A stretch of 64,000 nt of DNA from positions 1 to 64,000 of the forward strand of contig JBAQMG010000027.1 in NCBI GenBank assembly GCA_049302575.1, read 5' to 3'. The stretch is from JBAQMG01 sp049302575 (GTDB lineage Bacteria > Bacillota > Desulfitobacteriia > Desulfitobacteriales > Desulfitobacteriaceae). Of the stretch, positions 40,969 to 49,996 are shown one piece after another; within the stretch, counting starts at the first letter, position 1; each line of letters opens with the position of its first letter. The notes under the pieces were generated by a model. It had not been told where the DNA came from, searched no databases, and worked only from the letters and a program-made list of their open reading frames with translations. The position numbers and the translations under genes are program-made.

Positions 40969-42902
40969 TTTGCCCAAAATCCTTTCTGATGCTCTTTTGT
41001 TGTTTTTTCTTTTTCTCTTTCTCTTTCTCTTTCGATTTGTATGGTGGAGATAAGTTGCTCAATTTTTTGAAAGGAAGTTTCTCGATCGTTTTGTAATTGG
41101 TTAACTTGACTTTCTAAACCAACGATAGTTTTTAGGATAGGATCAAGTGTTTTAGTAATCATTGGAGCAAGGACCTGGGTTAGATGTTCATTATCCCGAT
41201 TATGCTTTATAAAGGAAACTTTCTGGGGAGCGAAAACTGGTAAAGAGTCGGTCATAGTTGTTGAACCAGTATTTAAGCCTAGAGAGGAGGATGAATTATT
41301 ACGGCCTTTTTTTGGTTTTAGGGTTCGGGATTTGTTTTTTTTCTGGTTTAGCTCAGATTCAGACTGTGGCGGATTGCTGTGTGAATTTTCTGTGAGAGTT
41401 TCGAGGATAGCCCCTGCTCCATTTGGAATAGTGAATGTGCCAGTGTTGGATTCCTGTGGAATTCCCTTTGGAGGTACGCTGGATTCTGATTCAAGGGTCG
41501 TTAGGGTTTCCAGAAGGGAAGGGAGTTCTAGTGATTCTTGTAGTGGGTTAGTTTCTTCAGAAATATTGTCTTTATGGACTGCTTCCGCTGCGGTTGCGGC
41601 AGGTGGTATTAAATCATCAGGATAGTCATCATAGGCAAACTGCAGGATATTCTCTAATGTCGGTTGAGTGAGAACAGGAGGAGTTGGGATAGACATGGCA
41701 ATGGGTGATTGAACGGTATTGTAGGCAGACTGATTATAGGTGGGAATTTGGCTATTAATGGGTGTGATCTGAGTAGATGACGAAGCTTGAGTATAGGTGA
41801 GAGAAGATTGAATAGTTGTGGGTGGAGTCGTAGAGGGCAAATAGGGAGACTGGTTGATTTGGGCAGACATAGAATTGAAATTTAGACCAAGCTGCTGGTG
41901 ATAGGCTGGTGTTCGTGAAGCTTGGCTCTCTTCAAGCCAGTAGGCATTGTAGTAACTTGAATTATTTTTTCGAATATAACGCAGATGACGATGTGTTGGA
42001 GCATTGCTAATAATTTGCTTCCAACCATCCCCTTTATAGAAAAGCAAAGTTTCAACTTCCGCATGGACTAAGAGCCACAGACCGCCATTGATTTCCATCG
42101 ACCCTAAGCCCCTAATCGGTCCATTAAGTGTTTGAAGAGCCGCTGGCGCTTTAAGCCAGTTACCTGATAATTCTTGAACCCCGGTCAGATAGGCCCAACC
42201 TACTTCGATCTTGCCGTTTGCTGTTTTAGCGAGCCAAAAAAGGTGATGGATATTATCCGGAGTCATTATAGAAGTCATATCGATGACTTCTTGCTGAATT
42301 TGTAAGGACTGTAAAGTGTTGCCCCAGAGATAAAAAGAGCCGTTAAAACGATTGGTCAAGATAAGCGTTTGACGACCTTGAAAAGTCATCATTAAGAGGT
42401 GGAGATTACCTTCTCTGTCTAAAACAATATCATAGAGTGGTTCGCGGGAATGGAAGACTTCGCCTAAATTAACACTTCGCCACGTTTTACCGTTCCAAAA
42501 TCGGTGTTCAATGCGCCATAAATCAGGAATGGCATAGTGGGAATAGGCATAGAAAATATGTACAGTTTTGCCCAAGGGAAAAAGCAATAGACGACGGTAG
42601 CGTGTGGTGCGTACATCAAGTTTGGCCAGTACAGTAGTTTGATTTTGGCCTGAACCATTGATTAGGGTATAACAAAGGTCACCGTTACCTTTAAGCATTA
42701 CTAGGTGAACTTGTTCAGAATTGGCTGCCATGCCCTGGATTAAAAGGAGCGGTTCTTGTAATTGATAGAGCGGAGAGTAGGAATGTTCTTTGTAGAGGAG
42801 ACAGCCGGAAGAGTTCATTTGTAAATAATAATGGGTATTTTCATAGGAAATGAGTTGGGGCGGTAAATAAACTGTTTTGTTGGGAACCGCCAACTTAATC
42901 AC
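40956..42902 (-). CDS. Large propeller-like / disordered / coiled-coil protein, putative spore-surface
   Basis: 648 residues from GTG 42902 (AGGAAGGG just upstream; TTG 42917 is possible). Residues 1-355 are beta-rich with repeated strands (VHLVMLKGNGDLCYTLINGSG, LYDIVLDREGNLHLLMMTFQG, GSMEINGGLWLLVHAEVETLLFY), suggesting a beta-propeller. Residues about 360-560 are Ser/Thr/Pro/Gln-rich and probably disordered. The C-terminus is a coiled coil with KPKKGR and an EREREREKEK charged run, ending FWAKWFK. No signal peptide. No family recognised; position between a YVTN protein and CgeB suggests a spore coat or exosporium component. Confidence 0.75.
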   Translation of the reverse strand: MIKLAVPNKTVYLPPQLISYENTHYYLQMNSSGCLLYKEHSYSPLYQLQEPLLLIQGMAANSEQVHLVMLKGNGDLCYTLINGSGQNQTTVLAKLDVRTTRYRRLLLFPLGKTVHIFYAYSHYAIPDLWRIEHRFWNGKTWRSVNLGEVFHSREPLYDIVLDREGNLHLLMMTFQGRQTLILTNRFNGSFYLWGNTLQSLQIQQEVIDMTSIMTPDNIHHLFWLAKTANGKIEVGWAYLTGVQELSGNWLKAPAALQTLNGPIRGLGSMEINGGLWLLVHAEVETLLFYKGDGWKQIISNAPTHRHLRYIRKNNSSYYNAYWLEESQASRTPAYHQQLGLNFNSMSAQINQSPYLPSTTPPTTIQSSLTYTQASSSTQITPINSQIPTYNQSAYNTVQSPIAMSIPTPPVLTQPTLENILQFAYDDYPDDLIPPAATAAEAVHKDNISEETNPLQESLELPSLLETLTTLESESSVPPKGIPQESNTGTFTIPNGAGAILETLTENSHSNPPQSESELNQKKNKSRTLKPKKGRNNSSSSLGLNTGSTTMTDSLPVFAPQKVSFIKHNRDNEHLTQVLAPMITKTLDPILKTIVGLESQVNQLQNDRETSFQKIEQLISTIQIEREREREKEKTTKEHQKGFWAKWFK

Positions 42903-42913
42903 GCCCTTCCTAA

Positions 42914-42928
42914 GCAATAGTGATTTAC
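42914..42928. repeat. Copy of the MITE-like terminal repeat
   Basis: GCAATAGTGATTTAC, identical to 6733-6747, with matching flank CGGGTTTGG against CGGGCTTGG. It lies at the start of the propeller-protein gene. Confidence 0.6.
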
Positions 42929-42997
42929 GGGTTTGGAACGAGGAAACGGTGGATTTTCTAGCAAAAGGGGCTGCCGTTTGACAGACCGCTTACAGGA

Positions 42998-43023
42998 GGC
43001 CTATGGGCAAAAGCCCATAGGCC
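42998..43023. terminator. GC-rich perfect hairpin between minus-strand genes
   Basis: GGCCTATGGGC, AAAA loop, GCCCATAGGCC. There is no clear T-run on either side, so it may be an attenuating or RNA-stabilising structure rather than a terminator. Confidence 0.45.
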
Positions 43024-43081
43024 GGTTACAAGAAATAATTCAAGATTTTAGAAGAAAAAGAATGTGGCTAATTAGGTGATG

Positions 43082-44641
43082 CTATTTGAAACACGCTGAG
43101 TCATCTAATTGTGGCGGGAAGAAATCACTCGGGAATGGCGTCAGTGTAGTGTCTACAAAGGTTAGACATGGATTGAGTTCCAAGGTCAGGAATTCTTCAC
43201 AAAGAGGGGGCTCTGGACAGTAGCCAAAGGCTGGAACAAGGAGTTGAACTAGGCCAGTGACCTTGGTGATGACAAAGCTGCCGATGGCCAGTTGGATAGT
43301 GGTAGCCGTAAAGATTGGACTGACAAGTACTTCGCTTCTGGTTTCAACCCGCAAACTGAGATCAAATTCCGGTCTGGTTGGTGGGAAATAGAGGACGATG
43401 TCCTTTAGAATATCCGGTAAGAATCCTGTGAGGACAACGATAGCCCCGCTAGCATCCCTTAAAGTTAGCGTGTAAGGAATTTGGATGGTGAACTGTACTC
43501 TTGAGAAGTTCGGGCGCGAGGGAATTGGTGTGATTGCAATAGAACCTGGTACGATTATGCCATTAGCAAAAGTCATACTGATAAAGGTGAAGGGTCCTGC
43601 CCCAATGGGGAGATTGACTAGGAAGGTGGGGAAGCATTCCCTTTGCTGGCAGCTGGCATAGACTTTCTCTACGATGATGCAGACGGATTCGGCAACTTCT
43701 TCCAGTTGATATGGGTCGGTCAGATCAATTGGGGCACCAGGTTCTAAGGCTGAACCTACTCTGCCTACGGTTACGCCTCTAGGTGGGAGGGCGGTCGGGA
43801 GAGCGGCAGAAATAGTATTAGTAGCGGCATTGATAATACTGATTGAACTATCGCCTTCGTTGGCTACCCAAACTTGCGTCCCGTCACCTGTAACATCAAT
43901 TCCCCGTGGTTGCAGACCAACTGCGATAGTAGCGATAACAGTATTAGTTATAGTAGATATGACACTGACCGTGCCTGAGGCGTTATTGGTGACATAGACG
44001 AACGGATTTACAGGGTTTGCAGCTATTTCTATGGGGGTAGTACCTACTGCAATAGTGGTTAGGATACCGTTGGTTGCAGTGTTTATGACAGTAACATTGT
44101 TGCTGCCGCTGTTGACTACATAAAGCTTAGTGTTATCAAGGCTGGTGACCAAACCATGAGGAGATGTTCCCACGGCGATTGTGGCGACAACTAAATTGGT
44201 GGTTGGATTAATTACCGAAACGGTATTGTCTACGCTATTACTAACATATACTCGGCTTCCATCTCTGGCGACGGTAACATCCACTGGGCCGTTGCCAACT
44301 GTTATCGTGGCCACGACGGTGTCGGTAGGGATGTTAATGACAGTGACCGTTCCAGAGCCGGAGTTTGTCACATAGGCTGTTGTACTTGTTGGGTCAACTG
44401 CGACCGATGTTGGAGCAATACCTACTGGGATCGTAACTATTACGTGGTTCTTGTTCGTACAAATGACAGTGACGGTGTTACTACCGAAGTTAGGAACATA
44501 GACCTTCGTACCATCCGGTGTGCGTTTTGGGAACAACGGAGAAACGCCCACGGGAATGGTAGCAATCAACTCATCGCTATAGACATTGTAAATTGCGACG
44601 GAGTTGTTGAGGGTCACCCAGGCATGGGTCTCAAATAACAT
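43082..44641 (-). CDS. YVTN beta-propeller protein with cysteine-containing C-terminal domain
   Basis: 519 residues. Residues about 10-290 are seven YVTN-type repeats of about 42 residues (VVATITVGNGPVDVTVARDG, SRVYVSNSVDNTVSVINPTT and similar), forming a propeller. Residues about 300-519 are a different domain starting AESVCIIVEKVYASCQQRECF, with DFDLSLRVE-like beta strands and CPEPPLCEEFL. The VCIxVxKVYxSC pattern recalls clostridial spore-surface proteins. No signal peptide although such propellers are usually outside the cell, which fits deposition on the forespore from the mother cell. Start ATG 44641. Confidence 0.8.
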   Translation of the reverse strand: MLFETHAWVTLNNSVAIYNVYSDELIATIPVGVSPLFPKRTPDGTKVYVPNFGSNTVTVICTNKNHVIVTIPVGIAPTSVAVDPTSTTAYVTNSGSGTVTVINIPTDTVVATITVGNGPVDVTVARDGSRVYVSNSVDNTVSVINPTTNLVVATIAVGTSPHGLVTSLDNTKLYVVNSGSNNVTVINTATNGILTTIAVGTTPIEIAANPVNPFVYVTNNASGTVSVISTITNTVIATIAVGLQPRGIDVTGDGTQVWVANEGDSSISIINAATNTISAALPTALPPRGVTVGRVGSALEPGAPIDLTDPYQLEEVAESVCIIVEKVYASCQQRECFPTFLVNLPIGAGPFTFISMTFANGIIVPGSIAITPIPSRPNFSRVQFTIQIPYTLTLRDASGAIVVLTGFLPDILKDIVLYFPPTRPEFDLSLRVETRSEVLVSPIFTATTIQLAIGSFVITKVTGLVQLLVPAFGYCPEPPLCEEFLTLELNPCLTFVDTTLTPFPSDFFPPQLDDSACFK

Positions 44642-44763
44642 GTGCTATTCCCCCCTTACGGAATATTTGAGTTTATGGAGTATAGAACTTTTTCATGGTA
44701 TCTTATTCATTGAGGTAGGAGTGTGTTACAGTTGCCCCGTTTGGGTTGGTGGAGTTTACTAAA

Positions 44764-45768
44764 TTATGTCGCTCTAAAGTCGTGAAGGCTTTTTTGAATT
44801 TGACTACTCATTTGGCTAGCACGCTCTGCCCAGTCATTGCTTTGGGCGTAGGCGATACGTTGGCCTTTCCACAAATCTCCTTTCTGAACAATTTGCTCTA
44901 GGCGTAGGGAAAAACGGGTTGGGTCACTGTCTAAATAAATCTTTGGAACTGAGATAAGTTCCGGTAAGGGTGTGGCCATCACAGGCAGACCTGTAGCATA
45001 ATATTCGTAAAGTTTTATAGGGTTACAGCCTTTGGTCATTTCTGTTAGTCGGAAAGGGATCAGTCCGACACTAAAATGCTGGAGATAACCAGGTAACTGA
45101 GTATAAGGCTTTAAACCTAAATATTTTATGTTGGGCATTTTTAAAGGAAACTTTCTCATTTGAAACAGAGCACCCATAAAAACAAATTGCAGTTGAGGAT
45201 TGCCCTTGATTACGTGTTTTAAAAGATCCCAATCGACCCAAGGGGCGATTGCTCCACTATATCCAATAATTGGTTTACCGGTGGGGAGGTCAACTGGTTT
45301 TTGAGTTCGGGGTGCCGAAAAACGGACGGTATCCACCCCGTTTGGAACTAAATAAACATTCGGATGGGCTGCGGAAAGGTGTTCATAAATACTTTTGGCA
45401 CTGGCAAAAATCAAGTGGGCTTTTTTTAGGATAGTAGGATAATAAGGAGCCCAACTGGCGAATTCTTCTTTTGGTTCATCTACGGCATCGTAAATGATCA
45501 TATCTGGGGCATATTGTTCAATTAAATTAATATGAGAGGGCACACTTAACCAAAGAATACGGGGTCTGGGGTGAGGAATGCTTAAGCTGGAAATTCCCTG
45601 ACATAAATTGAAAGTATTCGAGAGTTTTTTGACACCAGGTACTGGGAAATCCCCAAGATCTTCATAAAGAACGGTATATCCTTGAGCGGCCAACTGCCGC
45701 ATGATCTGTTGCGGTCTCTGGAACATCCAGTTCCAAGGGATTGAAGGTGGATAGATAATTGTAGGCAT
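44764..45768 (-). CDS. Glycosyltransferase (GT-B, family 1/4-like)
   Basis: 334 residues from ATG 45768 (AGGAGG 4 bp upstream; MPTIIYPPSIPWNWMFQRPQQI). The MFQRPQQ opening and YDAVDEP, LVPNGVDTVRF, GKPIIGYSGAIAPWVDWDLL and NPIKLYEYYATGLPVMATPLPE are typical of GT-B glycosyltransferases of the teichuronic acid TuaH-like group. Cytoplasmic. Substrate unknown. Confidence 0.85.
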   Translation of the reverse strand: MPTIIYPPSIPWNWMFQRPQQIMRQLAAQGYTVLYEDLGDFPVPGVKKLSNTFNLCQGISSLSIPHPRPRILWLSVPSHINLIEQYAPDMIIYDAVDEPKEEFASWAPYYPTILKKAHLIFASAKSIYEHLSAAHPNVYLVPNGVDTVRFSAPRTQKPVDLPTGKPIIGYSGAIAPWVDWDLLKHVIKGNPQLQFVFMGALFQMRKFPLKMPNIKYLGLKPYTQLPGYLQHFSVGLIPFRLTEMTKGCNPIKLYEYYATGLPVMATPLPELISVPKIYLDSDPTRFSLRLEQIVQKGDLWKGQRIAYAQSNDWAERASQMSSQIQKSLHDFRAT

Positions 45769-45780
45769 AGAACCTCCTGT

Positions 45781-46123
45781 GCAATGCATAATGCATAATG
45801 CTTAATGCTTAATAATGAATTGTGAATTAATTATATTGGTCTCTGTATAAGGTATGTTGAAACTTAAATAGTGGGAAACATGGTTAAACTTTAGGACAAT
45901 AGACCTATTTCATAACAAATTCCTGAATGTAGATATTACCGTAAATGCTGGCATAAGCTATGCCTAGTCCTATATGTGTCATCCTGAAATCTAAAAAACA
46001 AGTTTAAACACAGTCAGTAAATTTATTAAGTGAATGATTACGAACAGAAAGATATTGAATAAATTGAAGGGGGAGTAAGATTTGATTTTACTAAGGTAAG
46101 TCTTTTTTTGGAGGGATGCTACT
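45781..46123. repeat. 7-bp array (GCATAAT, GCTTAAT units) and otherwise featureless spacer
   Basis: GCATAAT twice, GCTTAAT twice and AATG run from 45785 to about 45820. The rest, to 46123, separates divergent glycosyltransferase genes and is AT-rich; I see no clear element in it. Confidence 0.6.
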
Positions 46124-47251
46124 TTGAAGGTTTTATCATTAACTAATGAATTTGGGGAAGAACATTTTGGTGGAGCAGGTACGGCCGTTACCGGAATGCT
46201 TCGTATGTTCTCTCAACAAGGTGTACAGCAGGTGGTAGTTGTACCTGATAGTAGGCGAAATGAACCAGCTTGGGTTATAAGACATGGAAATATAAAAATA
46301 TTTAGTTTACCGCGTACAGAAGCTTATTTCGGATACTTGGGGTTTATCAATTCTGAAAAGGTACTTTTAGAGTTACCAGAACTTAGAGAGGACTGGGACC
46401 TGATTCATATACATGCCATTAACTTTGCTCCTTTGACATATGCTCTTTCGGGGGGGAGGATTCCAATACTCTACTCTGTATATTCAATTTTGCGTGAGGA
46501 ATTAGGGAATAACTTGGCCCCCGAACTTCAGGCGCAATTTGCGTTCCAGGAGGAATTATTCACTAAGTGTCAGCGGATTCACCTGATGAGTCAGAGTGTG
46601 GGACATTACATTAATACAAAATTCCCCGAATTATTGAAAAGAACAAAAGTAGTTCCTTTAGGAATTAATCCTTCGCAGGAGCGTTGGTTAGGAGGTAATC
46701 CAAATGCCTTGCTTTATGTTGGTAGATTACTTGGTTATAAGGGAATTGAAGATCTGATTAAAGCTTTGTACCTAGTGAAGCAGAGTGGTCGGACGTTTAC
46801 TTTAGATATTGTTGGCAGAGGAGCAGATGATTACGAAAATCGTTTAAAGGTTCTTGTAAAGAGTCAAAAATTAGGTAATCATGTTAGGTTTCATGGCTGG
46901 CAAAATAATCAGCAGTCGGTCGAACAATGGATGAAAGCCTCTGGGCTTCTAATCGTTCCTAGTCACAAGGAGGCCTACGGCTTAGTAGCCTTAGAGGGAA
47001 TGGCTACTGGGGTTCCGTTAATTATTTCCAAGGCCGGTGGTTTGGCTGAATTAGCAAATTATTCCTGCGCCTTAACTTTTGATGCAGGAAATATTGGACA
47101 GCTAGTTCGGGCAATTAATAAGGCTTTGGATAATCCGGCTTTAATGCACAGCCTTGCCCGTACTGCTCAACAACGTGCTGCTGCTTTGGAATGGTCTAAG
47201 CTGATTCCAAAATATCTTGAGTTATACTCCGAGACTATTCGCAATGCATAA
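46124..47251 (+). CDS. Family 4 glycosyltransferase
   Basis: 375 residues, TTG start at 46124 with TTGGAGGGA upstream. Complete GT4 pattern: FGGAGTAVTGMLRMFSQQGV, WDLIHIHAINFAPL, VVPLGINPSQERWLGG, LLYVGRLLGYKGIEDLIKAL, VRFHGWQNN and VPSHKEAYGLVALEGMATGVPLIISKAGGLAEL with the two conserved glutamates. Likely transfers a hexose or HexNAc in surface glycan assembly. Confidence 0.88.
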   Translation: MKVLSLTNEFGEEHFGGAGTAVTGMLRMFSQQGVQQVVVVPDSRRNEPAWVIRHGNIKIFSLPRTEAYFGYLGFINSEKVLLELPELREDWDLIHIHAINFAPLTYALSGGRIPILYSVYSILREELGNNLAPELQAQFAFQEELFTKCQRIHLMSQSVGHYINTKFPELLKRTKVVPLGINPSQERWLGGNPNALLYVGRLLGYKGIEDLIKALYLVKQSGRTFTLDIVGRGADDYENRLKVLVKSQKLGNHVRFHGWQNNQQSVEQWMKASGLLIVPSHKEAYGLVALEGMATGVPLIISKAGGLAELANYSCALTFDAGNIGQLVRAINKALDNPALMHSLARTAQQRAAALEWSKLIPKYLELYSETIRNA

Positions 47252-47285
47252 TAATGATTGGGGAAAACATTCAAATCGTTATTGT

Positions 47286-47700
47286 GTTCCTCATAGAGTT
47301 ATGTTTGGTGTGGATGAATCTGTTTGTGACACTCCAAGGGTATTTGAAGCCTTCACTAAGGCCTGCCTTAAAAAAGGTCGGGATTTTTATAATCCACTCG
47401 TACCTGAGTTAGTCGAGGTTAGTGATGTGCGGCTTACAGAACTCAGCAAGGTAGTGGAAAATGTTAAACGTTATGTAGATGTGGCTTTTGCCCAAGAGAT
47501 TTATCGTTATTGTATTCGTCACGGGCTGGACTTTAATAGCTTAAGATCTGCAGTCAATAGCAAAGTAAATGTTGAATTACTGGGAACTGATCGGGGTATT
47601 GGGGGGAGTGCCTCCCTAAGGATATGGGGTTTTTGCGGGCAGTTTTTGTTCGAGAAAGTACTATTGCAGAATGGGCAGCAAATACAGTGCCGAAGGTACA
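47286..47700 (+). pseudogene. Truncated, frameshifted copy of a UDP-sugar dehydrogenase
   Basis: VPHRVMFGVDESVCDTPRVF onward through AELSK-like LTELSKVVENVKRYVDVAFAQEIYRYC and VNVELLGTDRGIGG matches residues about 119-228 of the intact gene at 59601. A one-base shift then moves the frame from GIGG to the catalytic segment, which continues as MGFLRAVFVRES. Both the NAD-binding N-terminus and the C-terminal domain are missing. It runs straight out of the preceding glycosyltransferase gene. Confidence 0.88.
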
Positions 47701-47710
47701 ATCGTACCTT

Positions 47711-48703
47711 CTATCCCTTCGCGATATTAAGCAAAATAGTCTCTACTTGATCAGCGGTACGTTGCCAGGTCCAGGGTTTAACAAAAGTGGTTCCGAAAGT
47801 AGCTAAACGCTGGCGTCCTTCGTTGTCTTGTAACAACCTCTTCATGGCATTAGTTAGTTGAATAAGATCACTAGGGGGAACTACGAGGCAGTTTTCACCA
47901 TTTCTGGTGTAATCTCGATTTCCACCGCAATCGGTAGTTACTACAGCGGTTCCGCAAGCCATTGCCTCTAAAGGAGGCATACCAAGTCCCTCACTAAAAG
48001 AAGTGTACACATAAAGATCGGCCTGTGCATAGAGCCTGGCCATCTCGATATCGGTTGAAGCAACTTTAATCATATATGGAACTGAACTTTCAAAAGGCAC
48101 TCCTTCAGGAATAACTACATGGATATCGAAATCGTCAATTTGTTCTTTTAACTGTTTGCAGGCTTCTAAGAAGTTAGCATTTCCTTTCCAATGGTAACCT
48201 GGACCGCGCATGATATAGAAGACACTTTTTCGCCCCGTCTGGGTCGAAAGCTTAGGGTGGGGATGAAAAATAGCAGTATCAACCCCAGCATTAATAACGA
48301 TGCTATCAAGGCCAGTTTCGTTTAAAATGATTTGGCGTTGCCACTGGGAGATAGTAATGATGGGAGCCTTGATCTGATATGTTTTTTTGGACAGTTCAGG
48401 GTTGAGAACAAATAGGGGTTCATAGACGAGGCTTAGTCTGACGACTTGGCCTTTTTTTGATTGCCAAGCTGGCATGACTGTTGGATAGAAATTTGGCAGA
48501 ATAAAATCAGCTGGGGGAAAAGAAGCTGGAGTTAATTCTTTAACTCGTTTAATTTTAGCACGTACAGGCCATGCTTGAACGCCACTTTCAGGTATCACGA
48601 ATTCTACATTATGTCCTTTATCAACTAAGGCATTAGCTAATTGATAAAGAAATCGGGCTCCTCCACCAGTTTCTAAACTAAGAGCAGGAATGACTATTTT
48701 CAT
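47711..48703 (-). CDS. Family 4 glycosyltransferase
   Basis: 330 residues: MKIVIPALSLETGGGARFLYQLANAL opening, SVFYIMRGPGYHWKGNANFLEAC, YVYTSFSEGLGMPPLEAMACGTAVVTTDCGGNRDY with the EX7E motif, then NGENCLVVPP. GT-B fold, no membrane helix. AGGAGGTC lies before ATG 48703. It converges on the dehydrogenase remnant. Confidence 0.87.
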   Translation of the reverse strand: MKIVIPALSLETGGGARFLYQLANALVDKGHNVEFVIPESGVQAWPVRAKIKRVKELTPASFPPADFILPNFYPTVMPAWQSKKGQVVRLSLVYEPLFVLNPELSKKTYQIKAPIITISQWQRQIILNETGLDSIVINAGVDTAIFHPHPKLSTQTGRKSVFYIMRGPGYHWKGNANFLEACKQLKEQIDDFDIHVVIPEGVPFESSVPYMIKVASTDIEMARLYAQADLYVYTSFSEGLGMPPLEAMACGTAVVTTDCGGNRDYTRNGENCLVVPPSDLIQLTNAMKRLLQDNEGRQRLATFGTTFVKPWTWQRTADQVETILLNIAKG

Positions 48704-48751
48704 TAGGAGACCTCCTACAAAGCAGTTTACTGTCAGTATATGCTGATCGGA

Positions 48752-48918
48752 AGCCAGACGTCAGAAGCCAGAGGTCGGAAAAGTCAGAGATCAGGGATTA
48801 GAAGAGCGAATAGCGCGGTTTGGTTATGGAGTTCGCATATCCAGTTTAGAGTGTTGTGTATTGGAGTTGTCATTCGCCTTTCGAACATCGGATATCGAAC
48901 ATCGGATCTCGTAGACTG
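48752..48918. repeat. Two 7-bp arrays
   Basis: GCCAGAC, GTCAGAA, GCCAGAG, GTCGGAA at 48758-48785, and TCGAACA, TCGGATA, TCGAACA, TCGGATC, TCGTAGA at 48881-48917. They lie in the divergent spacer before the sugar-dehydratase gene. Confidence 0.72.
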
Positions 48919-48981
48919 TGACCGATAAACCTAAATTTACATAGGATATTGTGATAACTTCCTAAGAAGGGATGAGAGAAA

Positions 48982-49971
48982 TTGGGAATAGAAAATAGAC
49001 AGATCTTAATTACTGGGGCAGGAGGCTTTATAGGCAGCCATTTAACTGAAGCTTTAGTCAAAGCAGGAGCCAAAGTCCGAGTTTTTATCCGTTATAATTC
49101 TATGAATGGCCAGGGCAATTTGGCAGACCTAGACCACTCATTGTTAGAAAATGTTGAGGTGATCGCAGGGGATCTCCGAGACTCAGATGTAGTTGATAAA
49201 GCAGTATCAGGTTGCGAGTTTGTTTTTCATTTAGGAGCTTTAGTGGGTATTCCTTATTCTTATAAAAATCCGCGGGAAGTTGTGGAGACGAATGTTCTTG
49301 GTACCTTTAATGTTCTTACAGCGGCGCGCGAGCATCAAGTTAACCGAGTCATTCATACTTCGACCAGTGAAGTGTATGGGTCGGCACTTTATGTCCCTAT
49401 TGATGAGTCCCACCCACTCCAAGGACAGTCACCTTATTCCGCAAGTAAAATCGGGGCAGATAAGTTGGCAGAAAGTTTTTATGCCGCTTTTGACCTGCCA
49501 GTTGTGACAATACGACCCTTTAATAGTTATGGACCACGGCAATCAGCTAGAGCAGTTATTCCCACGATGATTACTCAAGCACTTACCTCTGAAGAGATTA
49601 AGTTAGGAAATACGGAAATACTGCGTGATTTTACGTTTGTGACAGACACTGCTGAGGGATTTATGGCAGCCGCTCTGAATGAAAAGGCAGTTGGAAAGGT
49701 TATTAATATAGGATCGGGACAGGAAGTTTCTATCGGACAATTGGCCCAAATTATTGTAAATAAAGTACAACATCCCATCCCTATCAGTTTGGACGTTAAG
49801 CGCCTTAGACCAGGACGCAGTGAGGTAACACGTCTTTTGGCAGATAACCAGCTTGCCAAAGACGTTCTGAGTTGGGAGCCACGCGTATCGATCGAGGAGG
49901 GAATAGAACGAACAATCGTTTGGATTGCTGCCCATTTAAATCGTTATCAGCTTGGCGAATACCAGATTTAA
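48982..49971 (+). CDS. NAD-dependent nucleotide-sugar 4,6-dehydratase (LegB-like)
   Basis: 329-residue extended SDR: ILITGAGGFIGSHLTEALVKAG (NAD-binding GxxGxxG), FIRYNSMNGQGNLADL (the YNSxN segment recalls LegB-type dehydratases), TSTSEVYG, PYSASKIGADKLAESFY with catalytic Tyr and Lys, IRPFNSYGPRQSARAVIPTMI. Acts on an NDP-hexose or NDP-HexNAc, forming the 4-keto-6-deoxy intermediate. TTG start at 48982 with AAGGGATGAG upstream. The next gene, a nucleotidyltransferase, may supply its substrate. Confidence 0.83.
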   Translation: MGIENRQILITGAGGFIGSHLTEALVKAGAKVRVFIRYNSMNGQGNLADLDHSLLENVEVIAGDLRDSDVVDKAVSGCEFVFHLGALVGIPYSYKNPREVVETNVLGTFNVLTAAREHQVNRVIHTSTSEVYGSALYVPIDESHPLQGQSPYSASKIGADKLAESFYAAFDLPVVTIRPFNSYGPRQSARAVIPTMITQALTSEEIKLGNTEILRDFTFVTDTAEGFMAAALNEKAVGKVINIGSGQEVSIGQLAQIIVNKVQHPIPISLDVKRLRPGRSEVTRLLADNQLAKDVLSWEPRVSIEEGIERTIVWIAAHLNRYQLGEYQI

Positions 49972-49996
49972 ACTTTCAGCAGAGAAGGAGAACGAT

